Origin: Tranquillimonas sp964472855
GTDB lineage: Bacteria; Pseudomonadota; Alphaproteobacteria; Rhodobacterales; Rhodobacteraceae
Direction: 5' to 3'
Assembly: GCA_964472855.1 (NCBI GenBank)
Contig: CAYYMJ010000041.1
Coordinates: 1-26,178 of the forward strand
DNA: 26,178 nt
The notes beneath the pieces were generated by a model that was not told the DNA's origin, searched no databases, and saw only the letters and a list, made by a program, of their open reading frames with translations. Positions within the stretch are counted from its first letter, which is position 1; the number at the start of each line of letters is the position of its first letter. Positions 1-6,780 of this stretch are shown piece by piece. Position numbers and translations under genes: made by a program.

Positions 1-66
1 CGAGGCAGGCCACCACCCCCCTGGCGAGGCAGACCATCACCCCTGGGTGGCGGGCAGGCCGTTACC
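1..66. repeat. Imperfect tandem repeat, about 24-26 bp unit, cut by the window edge
   Basis: Two units begin with CGAGGCAG (positions 1 and 25) and a third, decayed unit begins at 51 with CGGGCAGG. Each continues with a C-rich stretch (CCACCACCCC, CCATCACCCC, CCGTTACC). It lies just downstream of the stop of the LuxR-type gene. The full copy number is outside the window. No convincing reading frame crosses it on the minus strand: a 13-codon frame starting at 78 stops inside the repeat. Confidence 0.5.
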
Positions 67-83
67 GCTGTTTGTCATCCGGG

Positions 84-617
84 TCAGTTGGTGGGGCCGT
101 CGGGGTCCATCAATTCGTCGATGAACAGGCTCAAAAGCTGCGGGCGCCCCGACACGCCGGCCTTGCGATAGATCGCGTTGGTCTGCGCCTTGACCGTGCC
201 CTCGGACGTGTTGCGCATGGCCGCGATCTCGGAAAGGCTGAGCCCCTTGATCGAGAACAGCGCCACGTCACGCTCGGCCCGGGTCAGGCTCCATTCGCCA
301 AACCGCTCTTCAAGAACTTCCATGAAGGCGCCCGACGCAGCGCGCAGCGCGTCTTCGGCCCGGCGTGACCGTGTCACGGCATGGCGCAACAGAAACGCGC
401 CCAGAACGAACCCGGTCAACAGCCCCAGCCCGGCACCGATTTCCAGAAGCTCGCGCATCTGCCAGGCAATCGGGGTGGTCCTGATGCCCAGAATGTTGAC
501 CAGAATGTCGGAGAGGAAGAAAAACGTCGCGCCGGCCTGAAGCAGCAGAACAAGGCCAAGCGCAATTGCGCCCGGCCGAATACGAAATCCCTGCCCTTTG
601 CCCCGCTTAGTTGTCAT
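84..617 (-). CDS. Membrane-anchored LuxR-type (HTH) transcriptional regulator
   Basis: The product is 177 aa. Two hydrophobic segments, at about residues 15-37 and 60-79, are followed by a short charged stretch and a C-terminal LuxR/GerE helix-turn-helix at about 108-170. The latter shows LTRAERDVALFSIKGLSLSEIA, then TSEGTVKAQTNAIYRK. There is no receiver or autoinducer-binding domain, so it is best read as a one-component regulator held in the inner membrane, possibly sensing an envelope signal through its short periplasmic loop. The start at 617 is chosen because the ATG overlaps the stop of the upstream PepSY-like gene by 11 bases, which suggests translational coupling. Longer readings of this frame run through the Ser/Gly/Asp-coding DNA and give alanine/arginine-rich nonsense. 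Its target genes are unknown; the two upstream PepSY-like genes are the natural guess. Confidence 0.8.
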   Translation of the reverse strand: MTTKRGKGQGFRIRPGAIALGLVLLLQAGATFFFLSDILVNILGIRTTPIAWQMRELLEIGAGLGLLTGFVLGAFLLRHAVTRSRRAEDALRAASGAFMEVLEERFGEWSLTRAERDVALFSIKGLSLSEIAAMRNTSEGTVKAQTNAIYRKAGVSGRPQLLSLFIDELMDPDGPTN

Positions 618-1455
618 TCCGGTCTTCGCGTTGGTCCTTATTGTCGTCGCGGTTGTCCTTGCGGTCGTCGCGCTCGTCTTCACGGTCGTCGCGTTCGTCG
701 TCGCTGCTGTCGCCCGACCCGCCGCCGCTGCCGCTGCCCGAGTTATCGTCGTCATCGTCGTCCGAACCCGATCCACTGCCCGAGCTGTCGTCGTCGCCGC
801 CGCCCGATCCGCTGCCCGATCCACTGCCTGAGCTGTCGTCGTCGCTGTCGTCCGAGCCCGATCCGCTCCCTGAACCGCTTCCTGAACCGCTGCCGCCGCC
901 GGAACCGCTGCCCGAGCTGTCGTCGTCGCTGTCGTCCGAACCCGATCCGCCGCTGCTGCCGGAACCGCTGCCCGATCCGCTGCCGCTGCCCGAACTTCCG
1001 CCGTCGTCCGAGCCACCAGAATCATCCGAGCCACCGGAGCCGCTGCTTCCGCTGCCGCTGCTTCCGCCCGAACCGCTGCTGTCCGAAGTTTCGTTGTCGC
1101 CGCTATTGTCATCGGAGCTACCTCCGTCAGAACCAGAATTTCCCGAGCCGCCCGTCACCGTGACATCCACGACGATCGGCGCGCCCTGATCCGTGCCGTC
1201 GCCCTGTTCGGCAACCAGCCACAAGCTGTCGCGCAGCACCTCACCGGTGCGCGGGTTGAAGACCAGCTCGCGGTCACGCCCCGCGCCTTCGGCGACAATC
1301 CGCACCCTGCCCAGCCAGGTCCGGGTGACCTGAAACTGGTTGTAACCCTGCTGAACCAGCAGTTGGATGATCCGGTCGGTCAGCGGGTCGGCCGCAGCCG
1401 GCATCGCCAGGGACATGGCGAACACCGGTGCGAGGACGTAGGCTTTCCAGTTCAT
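607..1455 (-). CDS. Secreted PepSY-like protein with long Ser/Gly/Asp-rich tail
   Basis: The product is 282 aa. Residues 1-22 form a signal peptide ending MPAAA before Asp. Residues 23-100 form a small folded domain with a PepSY-like ending (LVFNPRTGEVLRD). Residues 102 to about 250 are almost only Ser, Gly and Asp, and the last 30 residues are Asp/Arg/Glu/Asn-rich (DDRED, DDRKD). The protein should be exported, with a highly acidic disordered tail that could bind divalent cations or act as a flexible linker; this is inference. It is a paralogue of the next gene upstream (1554-2120). Its stop codon overlaps the start of the LuxR-type gene. The DNA for the tail is a GTC/GTCGTC-rich simple repeat, so its length may vary between strains. 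The function is unknown. Confidence 0.8.
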   Translation of the reverse strand: MNWKAYVLAPVFAMSLAMPAAADPLTDRIIQLLVQQGYNQFQVTRTWLGRVRIVAEGAGRDRELVFNPRTGEVLRDSLWLVAEQGDGTDQGAPIVVDVTVTGGSGNSGSDGGSSDDNSGDNETSDSSGSGGSSGSGSSGSGGSDDSGGSDDGGSSGSGSGSGSGSGSSGGSGSDDSDDDSSGSGSGGGSGSGSGSGSGSGSDDSDDDSSGSGSGSGSGGGDDDSSGSGSGSDDDDDDNSGSGSGGGSGDSSDDERDDREDERDDRKDNRDDNKDQREDRNDN

Positions 1456-1479
1456 GGCATCATACCTAACCTAATTGTT

Positions 1480-1506
1480 GCGGCACCGGGAGGGGCCCGG
1501 TGCCGC
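1480..1506 (-). other. Strong intergenic hairpin between the two PepSY-like genes
   Basis: A perfect 11-bp stem (GCGGCACCGGG at 1480-1490, its complement at 1496-1506) encloses a 5-base loop. It lies between the stop of the upstream PepSY-like gene (1554) and the start of the next (1455). On the minus strand the stem is followed by CAACAATTAGG and not by a T run. It could therefore be a weak terminator, or an RNA-stabilising element that gives the two genes different expression levels. Confidence 0.5.
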
Positions 1507-1553
1507 GCACGACTGAGTTTGCGGGGATAGGGACTCAGCCGCTGCTCGTGTCT

Positions 1554-2120
1554 CTAGTTGCCGCGGCCCTTGCGCTTGCCGGAACGGTCGCCGCTGCTGT
1601 CGTCATCGTCCGACGACCCGCCGCCCGAACCGTCATTGTCGTCCGAGCTGCTGCCGCCCGAGCTGCCGCCCGAACTGCGGTCATCGTCCGACGAGCCGCC
1701 GCCGCCCGATCCGCTGTCATCGTCATCATCCGACGTGCCGCCGCCCGACCGGCCGCCCGAACCGTCGTCGTCGTCGTCGCTGGTGCCAAATCCACCTGAA
1801 ACGCTGTCGTCATCGCTGCCGTCGACAAATACGCGGTTGGTCTGGTCAACTTCGACGCCGCTCTTGTTGCGGTCGGCAAAGCTCGACCGCCCGACTTGCT
1901 GCTTCAGGATCGCGCCGGTCGAGCGGTCAAACACCAACTCGATCTTCTGGCCGCCCTGGACGGCCTCGACCTTGACCTGCGTCGGCCCGTCCTTGACCTC
2001 GATATAGGTGTAACCAAGCTGCTGAAGGTTGGTGACGATCTGGTCGGTAAAGGCGTCGGCCCAGGCGCTGGTTCCAAGGAACATGGCCGTGGTCACGGTC
2101 AGTGCAAATCTGCGTTTCAT
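1554..2120 (-). CDS. Secreted PepSY-like protein with Ser/Gly/Asp-rich tail (paralogue)
   Basis: The product is 188 aa. It has a signal peptide (residues 1-21, cleavage after SAWA), a PepSY-like domain at about 22-78 (ending LVFDRSTGAILKQQ), a linker, and a tail from about residue 101 built of DDDDD blocks separated by Ser/Gly runs. The tail ends with a basic cap (GKRKGRGN). The folded part aligns with residues 23-80 of the downstream protein (ADxxTDxI...LGY/QGY...ELVFxxxTGxxL), so the two arose by duplication. The ATG at 2120 has a good ribosome site (GAGGA, 7 bases before). This is the first gene of the three-gene PepSY/PepSY/LuxR cassette. The function is unknown; an exported, acidic, cation-interacting protein is a reasonable guess. 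Confidence 0.8.
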   Translation of the reverse strand: MKRRFALTVTTAMFLGTSAWADAFTDQIVTNLQQLGYTYIEVKDGPTQVKVEAVQGGQKIELVFDRSTGAILKQQVGRSSFADRNKSGVEVDQTNRVFVDGSDDDSVSGGFGTSDDDDDGSGGRSGGGTSDDDDDSGSGGGGSSDDDRSSGGSSGGSSSDDNDGSGGGSSDDDDSSGDRSGKRKGRGN

Positions 2121-2204
2121 GGGTCATCCTCTTTCCGGGCCGGGGCCGCCAGCGGCACCGATGTCACCGAAAGAGCACGGCGACTGCCTGCCCTCTATTA
2201 GCGG

Positions 2205-2261
2205 CAGGTTTAGGCCGGCAGGAATAAACCCTGGTGAAACGCGCATAAACTCAGGTTTATG
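2205..2261. promoter_or_regulatory. Cluster of CAGG(G)TTTA motifs before the PepSY cassette
   Basis: CAGGTTTA occurs at 2205-2212 and 2252-2259 on the plus strand. CAGGGTTTA occurs on the minus strand (2233-2225). CATAAAC at 2244-2250 and GTTTATG at 2255-2261 form a perfect 7-bp inverted repeat with a 4-base loop. All lie between the trpB stop (2265) and the PepSY-like start (2120), in a region visibly richer in A/T than its surroundings. They could be operator sites for the cassette, for example for its own LuxR-type regulator. The 7-bp hairpin could instead help end trpB transcription. Confidence 0.35.
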
Positions 2262-2264
2262 CCG

Positions 2265-3494
2265 CTATTCGCCGTCCATTTCAAAGCCCAGGTGCCGGGC
2301 CACGGCGAACACGTCCTTGTCGCCGCGACCGCACATGTTCATGCAGATGATATGGTCAGACGGCAGGTCGGGCGCAATCTTCATGACATGCGCCAGGGCA
2401 TGGCTGGGCTCAAGCGCCGGGATGATCCCTTCGGTGGCGCAACACAACTGGAACGCCTCCAGCGCCTCGGCATCGGTGATCGCCACATAACGGGCACGCC
2501 CTGTCTCATGCAGCCACGAATGCTCGGGCCCGATCCCGGGATAGTCGAGCCCGGCCGAAATCGAGAACCCCTCCAGGATCTGCCCGTCGCCGTCCTGCAA
2601 CAAATAGGTGCGGTTGCCATGCAGAACCCCCGGACGCCCGCCGGTCAGCGACGCGCAATGTTCCATCCTGGCGTTCACACCCTTGCCGCCGGCTTCGACC
2701 CCGATGATGTTCACGCTCTCGTCGTCGAGGAACGGATAGAACAACCCCATGGCATTCGACCCGCCACCGATGGCGGCAACCAGCGTGTCGGGCAAACGGC
2801 CCTCGGCCTCGTGCATCTGGGCCTTGGCCTCCTTGCCGATGATGGACTGGAAATCGCGCACCATGGCCGGATAAGGATGCGGCCCGGCCACCGTGCCGAT
2901 GCAATAGAAGGTGTCGCGCACGTTGGTCACCCAGTCGCGCAGCGCGTCGTTCATCGCATCCTTCAACGTGCCGCGCCCGCTGGTCACCGGCACCACCTCG
3001 GCCCCCAACAGGCGCATGCGAAACACGTTGGGCTTTTGCCGCTCAACGTCATGGGCGCCCATATAGACCACGCATTTCAGCCCGAACTTGGCGCAGACCG
3101 TCGCGGTGGCCACGCCGTGCTGGCCGGCCCCGGTTTCGGCGATGATGCGGCTCTTGCCCATGCGGCGGGCCAGGATGATCTGGCCCAGCACATTGTTGAT
3201 CTTGTGCGCCCCGGTGTGGTTCAGCTCGTCCCGCTTCATGTAAACCTTGGCGCCGCCCAGATGCCCGGTCAGGCGCTCGGCGAAATACAGCGGGCTGGGT
3301 CGCCCGACATAATGCTTCCACAGAAACTCCATCTCGGCCCAGAAACTGTCGTCGGTCTTGGCATGCTCGTACCGCGCCTCGAGGTCCAGGATCAGCGGCA
3401 TCAGCGTTTCGCTGACAAAACGGCCGCCAAACCGGCCAAAACGCCCCTGCTCGTCGGGGCCGGTCATGAAGCTGTTGAAAAGATCGTCCGACAT
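2265..3494 (-). CDS. trpB: Tryptophan synthase beta subunit
   Basis: The product is 409 aa, the normal length. It condenses indole with L-serine to make tryptophan using pyridoxal phosphate, as the beta subunit of the TrpA2B2 complex in the cytoplasm. Visible landmarks are GRFGGRFVSETLMP near the N-terminus, the PLP lysine K98 in HTGAHKINN, ETGAGQHG at 120-127, and the phosphate-binding GGGSNA at 243-248. The ATG at 3494 is preceded by GGAGGG at 6 bases; the longer frame upstream is arginine-rich non-coding sequence. In relatives trpB directly follows trpF. Here it is separated from trpF by about 2.6 kb that holds two sulfotransferase-like genes and three repeats, so it probably needs its own promoter. 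No trp attenuator was seen. Confidence 0.97.
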   Translation of the reverse strand: MSDDLFNSFMTGPDEQGRFGRFGGRFVSETLMPLILDLEARYEHAKTDDSFWAEMEFLWKHYVGRPSPLYFAERLTGHLGGAKVYMKRDELNHTGAHKINNVLGQIILARRMGKSRIIAETGAGQHGVATATVCAKFGLKCVVYMGAHDVERQKPNVFRMRLLGAEVVPVTSGRGTLKDAMNDALRDWVTNVRDTFYCIGTVAGPHPYPAMVRDFQSIIGKEAKAQMHEAEGRLPDTLVAAIGGGSNAMGLFYPFLDDESVNIIGVEAGGKGVNARMEHCASLTGGRPGVLHGNRTYLLQDGDGQILEGFSISAGLDYPGIGPEHSWLHETGRARYVAITDAEALEAFQLCCATEGIIPALEPSHALAHVMKIAPDLPSDHIICMNMCGRGDKDVFAVARHLGFEMDGE

Positions 3495-3586
3495 CCGTTG
3501 CCCTCCGCGGTCCTGCCAGCGCCTTCTAGAACAAGACGCCGGCAGAGAGAACGAGTTTCGCGCCGGCGGCCAGAGAAAGCCCCGCG

Positions 3587-3693
3587 CCACAGCGCCTCGC
3601 GTCAATCCTCAGCCACCCGATGTTGCCCGAAATCATGGCATCAACGCGTCAGGCGATGCCTCCCCCGATCACGTAAAACGCGAATCGCTGTAA
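3587..3693 (+). repeat. 107-bp MITE-like repeat, copy A
   Basis: The left end is CCACAGCGCCTCGCGTC and the right end AACGCGAATCGCTGTAA. These match the terminal inverted repeats of copy D near miaB (CTACAGCGTTTCGCGTT at 25879) at 13/17 and 15/17. The body holds CAGCCACCCG, CCCGAAAT, GGCATCAACGCGTCAGGCG, aligning with copies B, C and D. Its length is the same 107 bp as copies C and D. It sits 92 bases before the trpB start codon. Together with the next two repeats it fills the 394-base gap between trpB and the sulfotransferase-like gene; the remaining stretch next to trpB (3495-3586) shows only the trpB ribosome site. Confidence 0.6.
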
Positions 3694-3710
3694 CACAGCC
3701 CTTCTCCGGC

Positions 3711-3802
3711 TTTGAAAATACCTCGGGGGTGAATGCGCGGGCCGCCCGCGCAGAGGGGGCAGCGCCCCCTTGCCCCCGCGACGCGCGACAGCGCGGCGCA
3801 AA
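3711..3802 (-). repeat. GC-rich hairpin (REP-like, possible terminator) element, copy R1
   Basis: On the plus strand it reads TTTGAAAATACCTCGGGGG, then two hairpins (GCGCGGGC/GCCCGCGC and GGGGGC-AG-CGCCCCC), then GCGACGCGCGACAGCGCGG and CGCAA. The same order appears in R2 (9681-9812) and R3 (14581-14652). On the minus strand this is a GC-rich stem set followed by CCCCGAGGTATTTTCA, a layout common behind genes of Rhodobacterales. It probably ends or protects transcripts of the upstream minus-strand genes, here the sulfotransferase pair. Confidence 0.6.
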
Positions 3803-3811
3803 CCCTGACCG

Positions 3812-3913
3812 CCAAAGCGACGCGCACTCAATCTCATCCGCCGCTGCCTGAAATCCCGGCATCAACGCGCCGGGCGATGCCTCGTGCATCAGGTTGAACG
3901 CGATACGCTCTGA
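3812..3913 (+). repeat. MITE-like repeat, copy B (decayed), overlapping the end of a gene
   Basis: The body CGCTGCCTGAAATCCCGGC, then ATCAACGCGCCGGGCGATGCCT, closely follows copies A and C. The right end AACGCGATACGCTCTGA matches the terminal repeat at 13/17. The left end (CCAAAGCGACGCGCACT) is more degenerate, about 10/17. It is about 102 bp, slightly shorter than the other copies. Its right end runs into the 3' end of the sulfotransferase-like gene and appears to supply the last codons and stop. Confidence 0.5.
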
Positions 3914-4902
3914 CCGATTGCCGCTGCGATCTCGGCCAGCTGAGCGCGGGGACGCGACAGCCGCGGAAAAGATGCCACCCAGTCGCGGAACGCCGGCAAC
4001 GCGTCCGCCGCCACGGCCGCGATGTCGTCCTCGGTCGCAATGGTGGCCACGCCATCGGCGGGGCGCGACGGCGCAAAGCTCCGGCCCATCCGCCCCTCGA
4101 CCCAGGCGATATCGTCCTCGGCACTCGCCAGGGCCGGGGCCATCAGCGCCTCGTCCAGCTCGAACCGCCGGCTGCCGAACTGGAACATCCAGTGCGGCGT
4201 GTCCCGCCGTCCGTGGCGGACATCGCCGCTGGCATCCTGAAACTGCCGGTAGCGATAGAGAACCGCGAAGGCTTCCAGTGACAGCGACGGGTTGACCTCG
4301 TCGGCTTCGTCGCCGTCCCAGTGCAGGCCCAGCCGGTCGGCGAAATCGCGGCGCACGTCCCCGCCGGCCAGGCTGTCACGGCCAAAATGGACATAGCTGA
4401 TCCGGGCGGCACCCAGCCCCCGATCCCAGCGGCGGAAACGGCGGCGATAGCGCGGCAGCAACTCGGCCATGTCCAGCCCGGTCCTGCCCGACTTGACCCG
4501 CTGCTGCAGCAGGCTGCGCATATAGGATTTCGGCTCGCGGACATAAACCAGCCCGGACAGCCGGTCGAAATGCCCGGCCAGATACGTCGTCATCGCGCCA
4601 ATCTCGGCACGGTTCAGATACTGCGGAAACCCCTCGCCGGACACGATCAGATCGCGCCGATCCCGCGTGACCTCCTCTTCCAGTTGCGCAAGACTGGCGC
4701 GCTCGAACCGGTCGCCCACGCCGCGAAACCAGGCATCGCGCCGCTCGGGTTCGCAAAAGATCGAGATCAAGGCAGGCGTGTGATTGGCTCGAACCAACTT
4801 GAGATAACGGGTGCGCGGGTCGGCATAGTCGCGAAACGCGCTCTGAACCGCCGTGCTGCCGGCCTTGTTCATGCCCAGATGAAGGTGGCAGGTTCGCGTC
4901 AT
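3889..4902 (-). CDS. Sulfotransferase-like protein 1
   Basis: The product is 337 aa. It resembles PAPS-dependent sulfotransferases. Residues 6-20 (HLHLGMNKAGSTAVQ) look like the 5'-phosphosulfate loop, and YVREPKSYMRSLLQQ at about 133-147 looks like the 3'-phosphate site with its Arg and Ser. No signal peptide or membrane segment is seen, so it is probably cytoplasmic. The acceptor cannot be told from sequence; surface polysaccharide or lipid is typical of such genes. It is a tandem paralogue of the gene at 5082-6134. The start at 4902 is chosen because both paralogues begin MTRTCHLHLGMNK; an upstream ATG at 4941 would add 13 residues. The last codons (QSVSRST) and the stop lie inside repeat copy B, so the original C-terminus may have been replaced. 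Confidence 0.75.
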   Translation of the reverse strand: MTRTCHLHLGMNKAGSTAVQSAFRDYADPRTRYLKLVRANHTPALISIFCEPERRDAWFRGVGDRFERASLAQLEEEVTRDRRDLIVSGEGFPQYLNRAEIGAMTTYLAGHFDRLSGLVYVREPKSYMRSLLQQRVKSGRTGLDMAELLPRYRRRFRRWDRGLGAARISYVHFGRDSLAGGDVRRDFADRLGLHWDGDEADEVNPSLSLEAFAVLYRYRQFQDASGDVRHGRRDTPHWMFQFGSRRFELDEALMAPALASAEDDIAWVEGRMGRSFAPSRPADGVATIATEDDIAAVAADALPAFRDWVASFPRLSRPRAQLAEIAAAIGQSVSRST

Positions 4903-5021
4903 CGCGCCCGGCCCGACCGCCGCACGCAACAGCGAAGCCATCCCAGGTTCACCGCCGACCGCGCGCTTCCGGCAACCGACCTGACATCGACGCCTCGCAC
5001 CAGCATCACAAAAACAATCAT
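4899..5021 (-). CDS. Possible 40-aa small ORF coupled to sulfotransferase-like gene 1
   Basis: The ATG at 5021 has GAGGG 8 bases upstream, a better ribosome site than the sulfotransferase start itself. The frame encodes a hydrophobic start (MIVFVMLVRG) and then an Arg/Ser-rich stretch ending RSGRAR. The stop codon overlaps the ATG of the downstream gene (ATGA, 4902-4899), the arrangement expected for translational coupling. Codon use (ATT, TTT, AGG, CGA) is unlike the surrounding genes, so it may be only a leader ORF or chance. A possible -10 (TATAGAAT) lies about 30 bases upstream of its start. Confidence 0.25.
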   Translation of the reverse strand: MIVFVMLVRGVDVRSVAGSARSAVNLGWLRCCVRRSGRAR

Positions 5022-5081
5022 CGGGTGTCCCTCTGGGCCGGTCAGAATCATTCTATACCAACAGGATCATTGGTGAACCGC

Positions 5082-6134
5082 TCAGCCCTGCTGGCCAGCA
5101 GAAGCTTGGATTTTGTCCTGAAAATGCGCCTCAAGCCGCTCAAGCGCACCCACCGGATCACCGCGGGCGCCAAAGTCCGAGGCGAACACGTCTTCGAGGA
5201 AGTCTGCCAGTCGATCCCCCAGAGAATGCGCATAGTCGGCCAGGTCATCGGTCCCGTCAAAGGCAAGACCGTCAACCTTGTCCGGAACAGCGAATGCCGA
5301 CCCCATCTTGTCTTCGATCCAGTCGAGGTCGGCCCGGTTGTCCTGCAGAATCCCGGCAAGACAATCGCGGCTGAACCCGAACTTGTTCTGGCCAAATCTT
5401 CTCAGCAGGGTAACGAGCTTGCCGTTGGCTTTCTTGCGATCGGCCCCACGCCGGCCGACACGCTGGCGAAGCACAAAGATCAGGGCCGTCGCCTCGGCCG
5501 TCAGGCTGTCGTTCCAGCGAACGGCATTCGGCGCGACATAGTCAGGGTCCAGCCCAAGCCGGTTCGCGAAATCCGACAGCAGATCGCCGGCGGCGAAATT
5601 GTCACGCTCGAAGGGAACCAGTGAAACACCGTCAACCCCGAGTTCCCTGATCCAGGGACCGAACCGTTTTTGGTATTTGGGCCACAAATTCTCGACCGCC
5701 GGCGCGGCCGACTCACGAACGATTTGCTGAAAGACGCTTGAGACAAACCCGCCGGGCGCGCGCACATAGGCCAGGCAGCGCGGTTCCAGCCCCGCGGCCC
5801 GCAGAAACGCCACCAACCTGGGGACCGCCCCGAACCGGCCCAGGTTCGACAGCCCTTCACCCGAGATTATGATGTCCCTGTCGTCCTTGGACAGCTCGTT
5901 CCCGAGCAGCCGGATCGCCGCCGCCCTGGCGGCCTTTTCCCCGCCCGCGTCGATGCCTTCGGCGAGACCGACAGGCAACCTGTCGCCCAGTGCCAGAACC
6001 ATTGCCTTGCTGTGATTGGGTTGGCCAAGCTTGGCATAGCGCAGTTTCGGGTCCGCGTAGTCGGCAAACGTTCGCTGGATCGAGGACGAGCCGGTTTTGT
6101 TCATGCCCAGATGAAGATGGCAGGTTCGCGTCAT
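5082..6134 (-). CDS. Sulfotransferase-like protein 2
   Basis: The product is 350 aa. It is a paralogue of the downstream gene, with the same start (MTRTCHLHLGMNKTGSSSIQ, the putative PAPS 5'-phosphosulfate loop) and a matching YVRAPGGFVSSVFQQ segment where the 3'-phosphate site is expected. The Arg is kept but the spacing residues differ, so activity is less sure. No signal peptide is visible. It starts 10 bases after the trpF stop with GAGGTG as ribosome site, so it is very likely transcribed with trpF. A longer frame to 6221 would overlap trpF and add a low-complexity Arg-rich leader, so it is rejected. The acceptor is unknown. Tandem sulfotransferases of this kind are usually accessory, strain-variable genes for cell-surface modification; that is inference. 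Confidence 0.75.
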   Translation of the reverse strand: MTRTCHLHLGMNKTGSSSIQRTFADYADPKLRYAKLGQPNHSKAMVLALGDRLPVGLAEGIDAGGEKAARAAAIRLLGNELSKDDRDIIISGEGLSNLGRFGAVPRLVAFLRAAGLEPRCLAYVRAPGGFVSSVFQQIVRESAAPAVENLWPKYQKRFGPWIRELGVDGVSLVPFERDNFAAGDLLSDFANRLGLDPDYVAPNAVRWNDSLTAEATALIFVLRQRVGRRGADRKKANGKLVTLLRRFGQNKFGFSRDCLAGILQDNRADLDWIEDKMGSAFAVPDKVDGLAFDGTDDLADYAHSLGDRLADFLEDVFASDFGARGDPVGALERLEAHFQDKIQASAGQQG

Positions 6135-6144
6135 TCCAGGCACC

Positions 6145-6780
6145 TCAGACCGCTTCAAGAAACCGGGCGATGGCCGCCGGGTCCTTGACCCCCGGCGCGC
6201 TTTCGACCCCGGACGAGACATCGACCTGCCGTGCCCCGGTCAGGCGCACCGCCTCGGCCACGTTGTCCGGGGTCAGCCCGCCCGCCAGCATCCACGGCAC
6301 GGCCCAGCGGCGCCCGGCGATCAGTTTCCAGTCAAACGCCACGCCGTTGCCGCCCGGCAGCGCCTGCCCCGCGGGCGGCCGCGCATCCACCAGCAACTGG
6401 TCGGCCACCCCGGCATAGGCGCCCAGCGCGTCCAGATCGCCGGCGTCGCGCAGGCCAACCGCCTTCATCACCGGCAGACCGAACCGGCCGCGCAGTTCCG
6501 CCACCCGCTGTGGGGTTTCGCGCCCGTGAAGCTGCAGCATGTCGATGGGCACCCGGTCCAGAATGGCCACCAGGTCATCGTCGCTGGCATCCACCGTCAG
6601 CGCCACCTTGCACAGGCCCGCCGGCACCTCGCCGGCCAGCCCGGCCGCCAGATCGGTTCCCACGTGGCGGGGCGAGCGCGGGTAAAAGACAAAGCCCACA
6701 TAGGCCGCACCGCCATCGACCGCGGCGCGCAAACCGGCCTTGTCGCGCAGACCGCAAATCTTGACCCGTGCGCGCGGCAT
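6145..6780 (-). CDS. trpF: Phosphoribosylanthranilate isomerase
   Basis: The product is 211 aa, the usual length. It performs the Amadori rearrangement of N-(5'-phosphoribosyl)anthranilate to CdRP, the third step of tryptophan synthesis, as a cytoplasmic TIM barrel. The catalytic Cys9 is in VKICGL, followed by VGFVFYPRSPRHV, the strand LQLHGRE, and the phosphate-binding end MLAGGLTPDNV and VDVSSGVES, which carries the second catalytic acidic residue. The ATG directly follows the lapA stop (TAGATG), so the two are coupled. The normal partner trpB is displaced about 2.6 kb downstream by the sulfotransferase-like genes. Confidence 0.97.
   Translation of the reverse strand: MPRARVKICGLRDKAGLRAAVDGGAAYVGFVFYPRSPRHVGTDLAAGLAGEVPAGLCKVALTVDASDDDLVAILDRVPIDMLQLHGRETPQRVAELRGRFGLPVMKAVGLRDAGDLDALGAYAGVADQLLVDARPPAGQALPGGNGVAFDWKLIAGRRWAVPWMLAGGLTPDNVAEAVRLTGARQVDVSSGVESAPGVKDPAAIARFLEAV

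Noticed and set aside
84..1112. A 342-aa version of the LuxR-type protein
   Set aside because: The extra N-terminus is Ala/Arg/Thr-rich nonsense read out of frame through the tail-coding repeat of the upstream gene. The ATG at 617 fits the membrane segments and the overlap.
607..1130. Repetitive block that could look like a CRISPR array or minisatellite
   Set aside because: There are no regular spacers, and the minus strand reads as a continuous Ser/Gly/Asp tail of a secreted protein.
5082..6221. Longer start (6221) for the second sulfotransferase-like gene
   Set aside because: It would overlap trpF by 77 bases and add an Arg-rich leader, whereas the ATG at 6134 has a good ribosome site and matches the paralogue's start.
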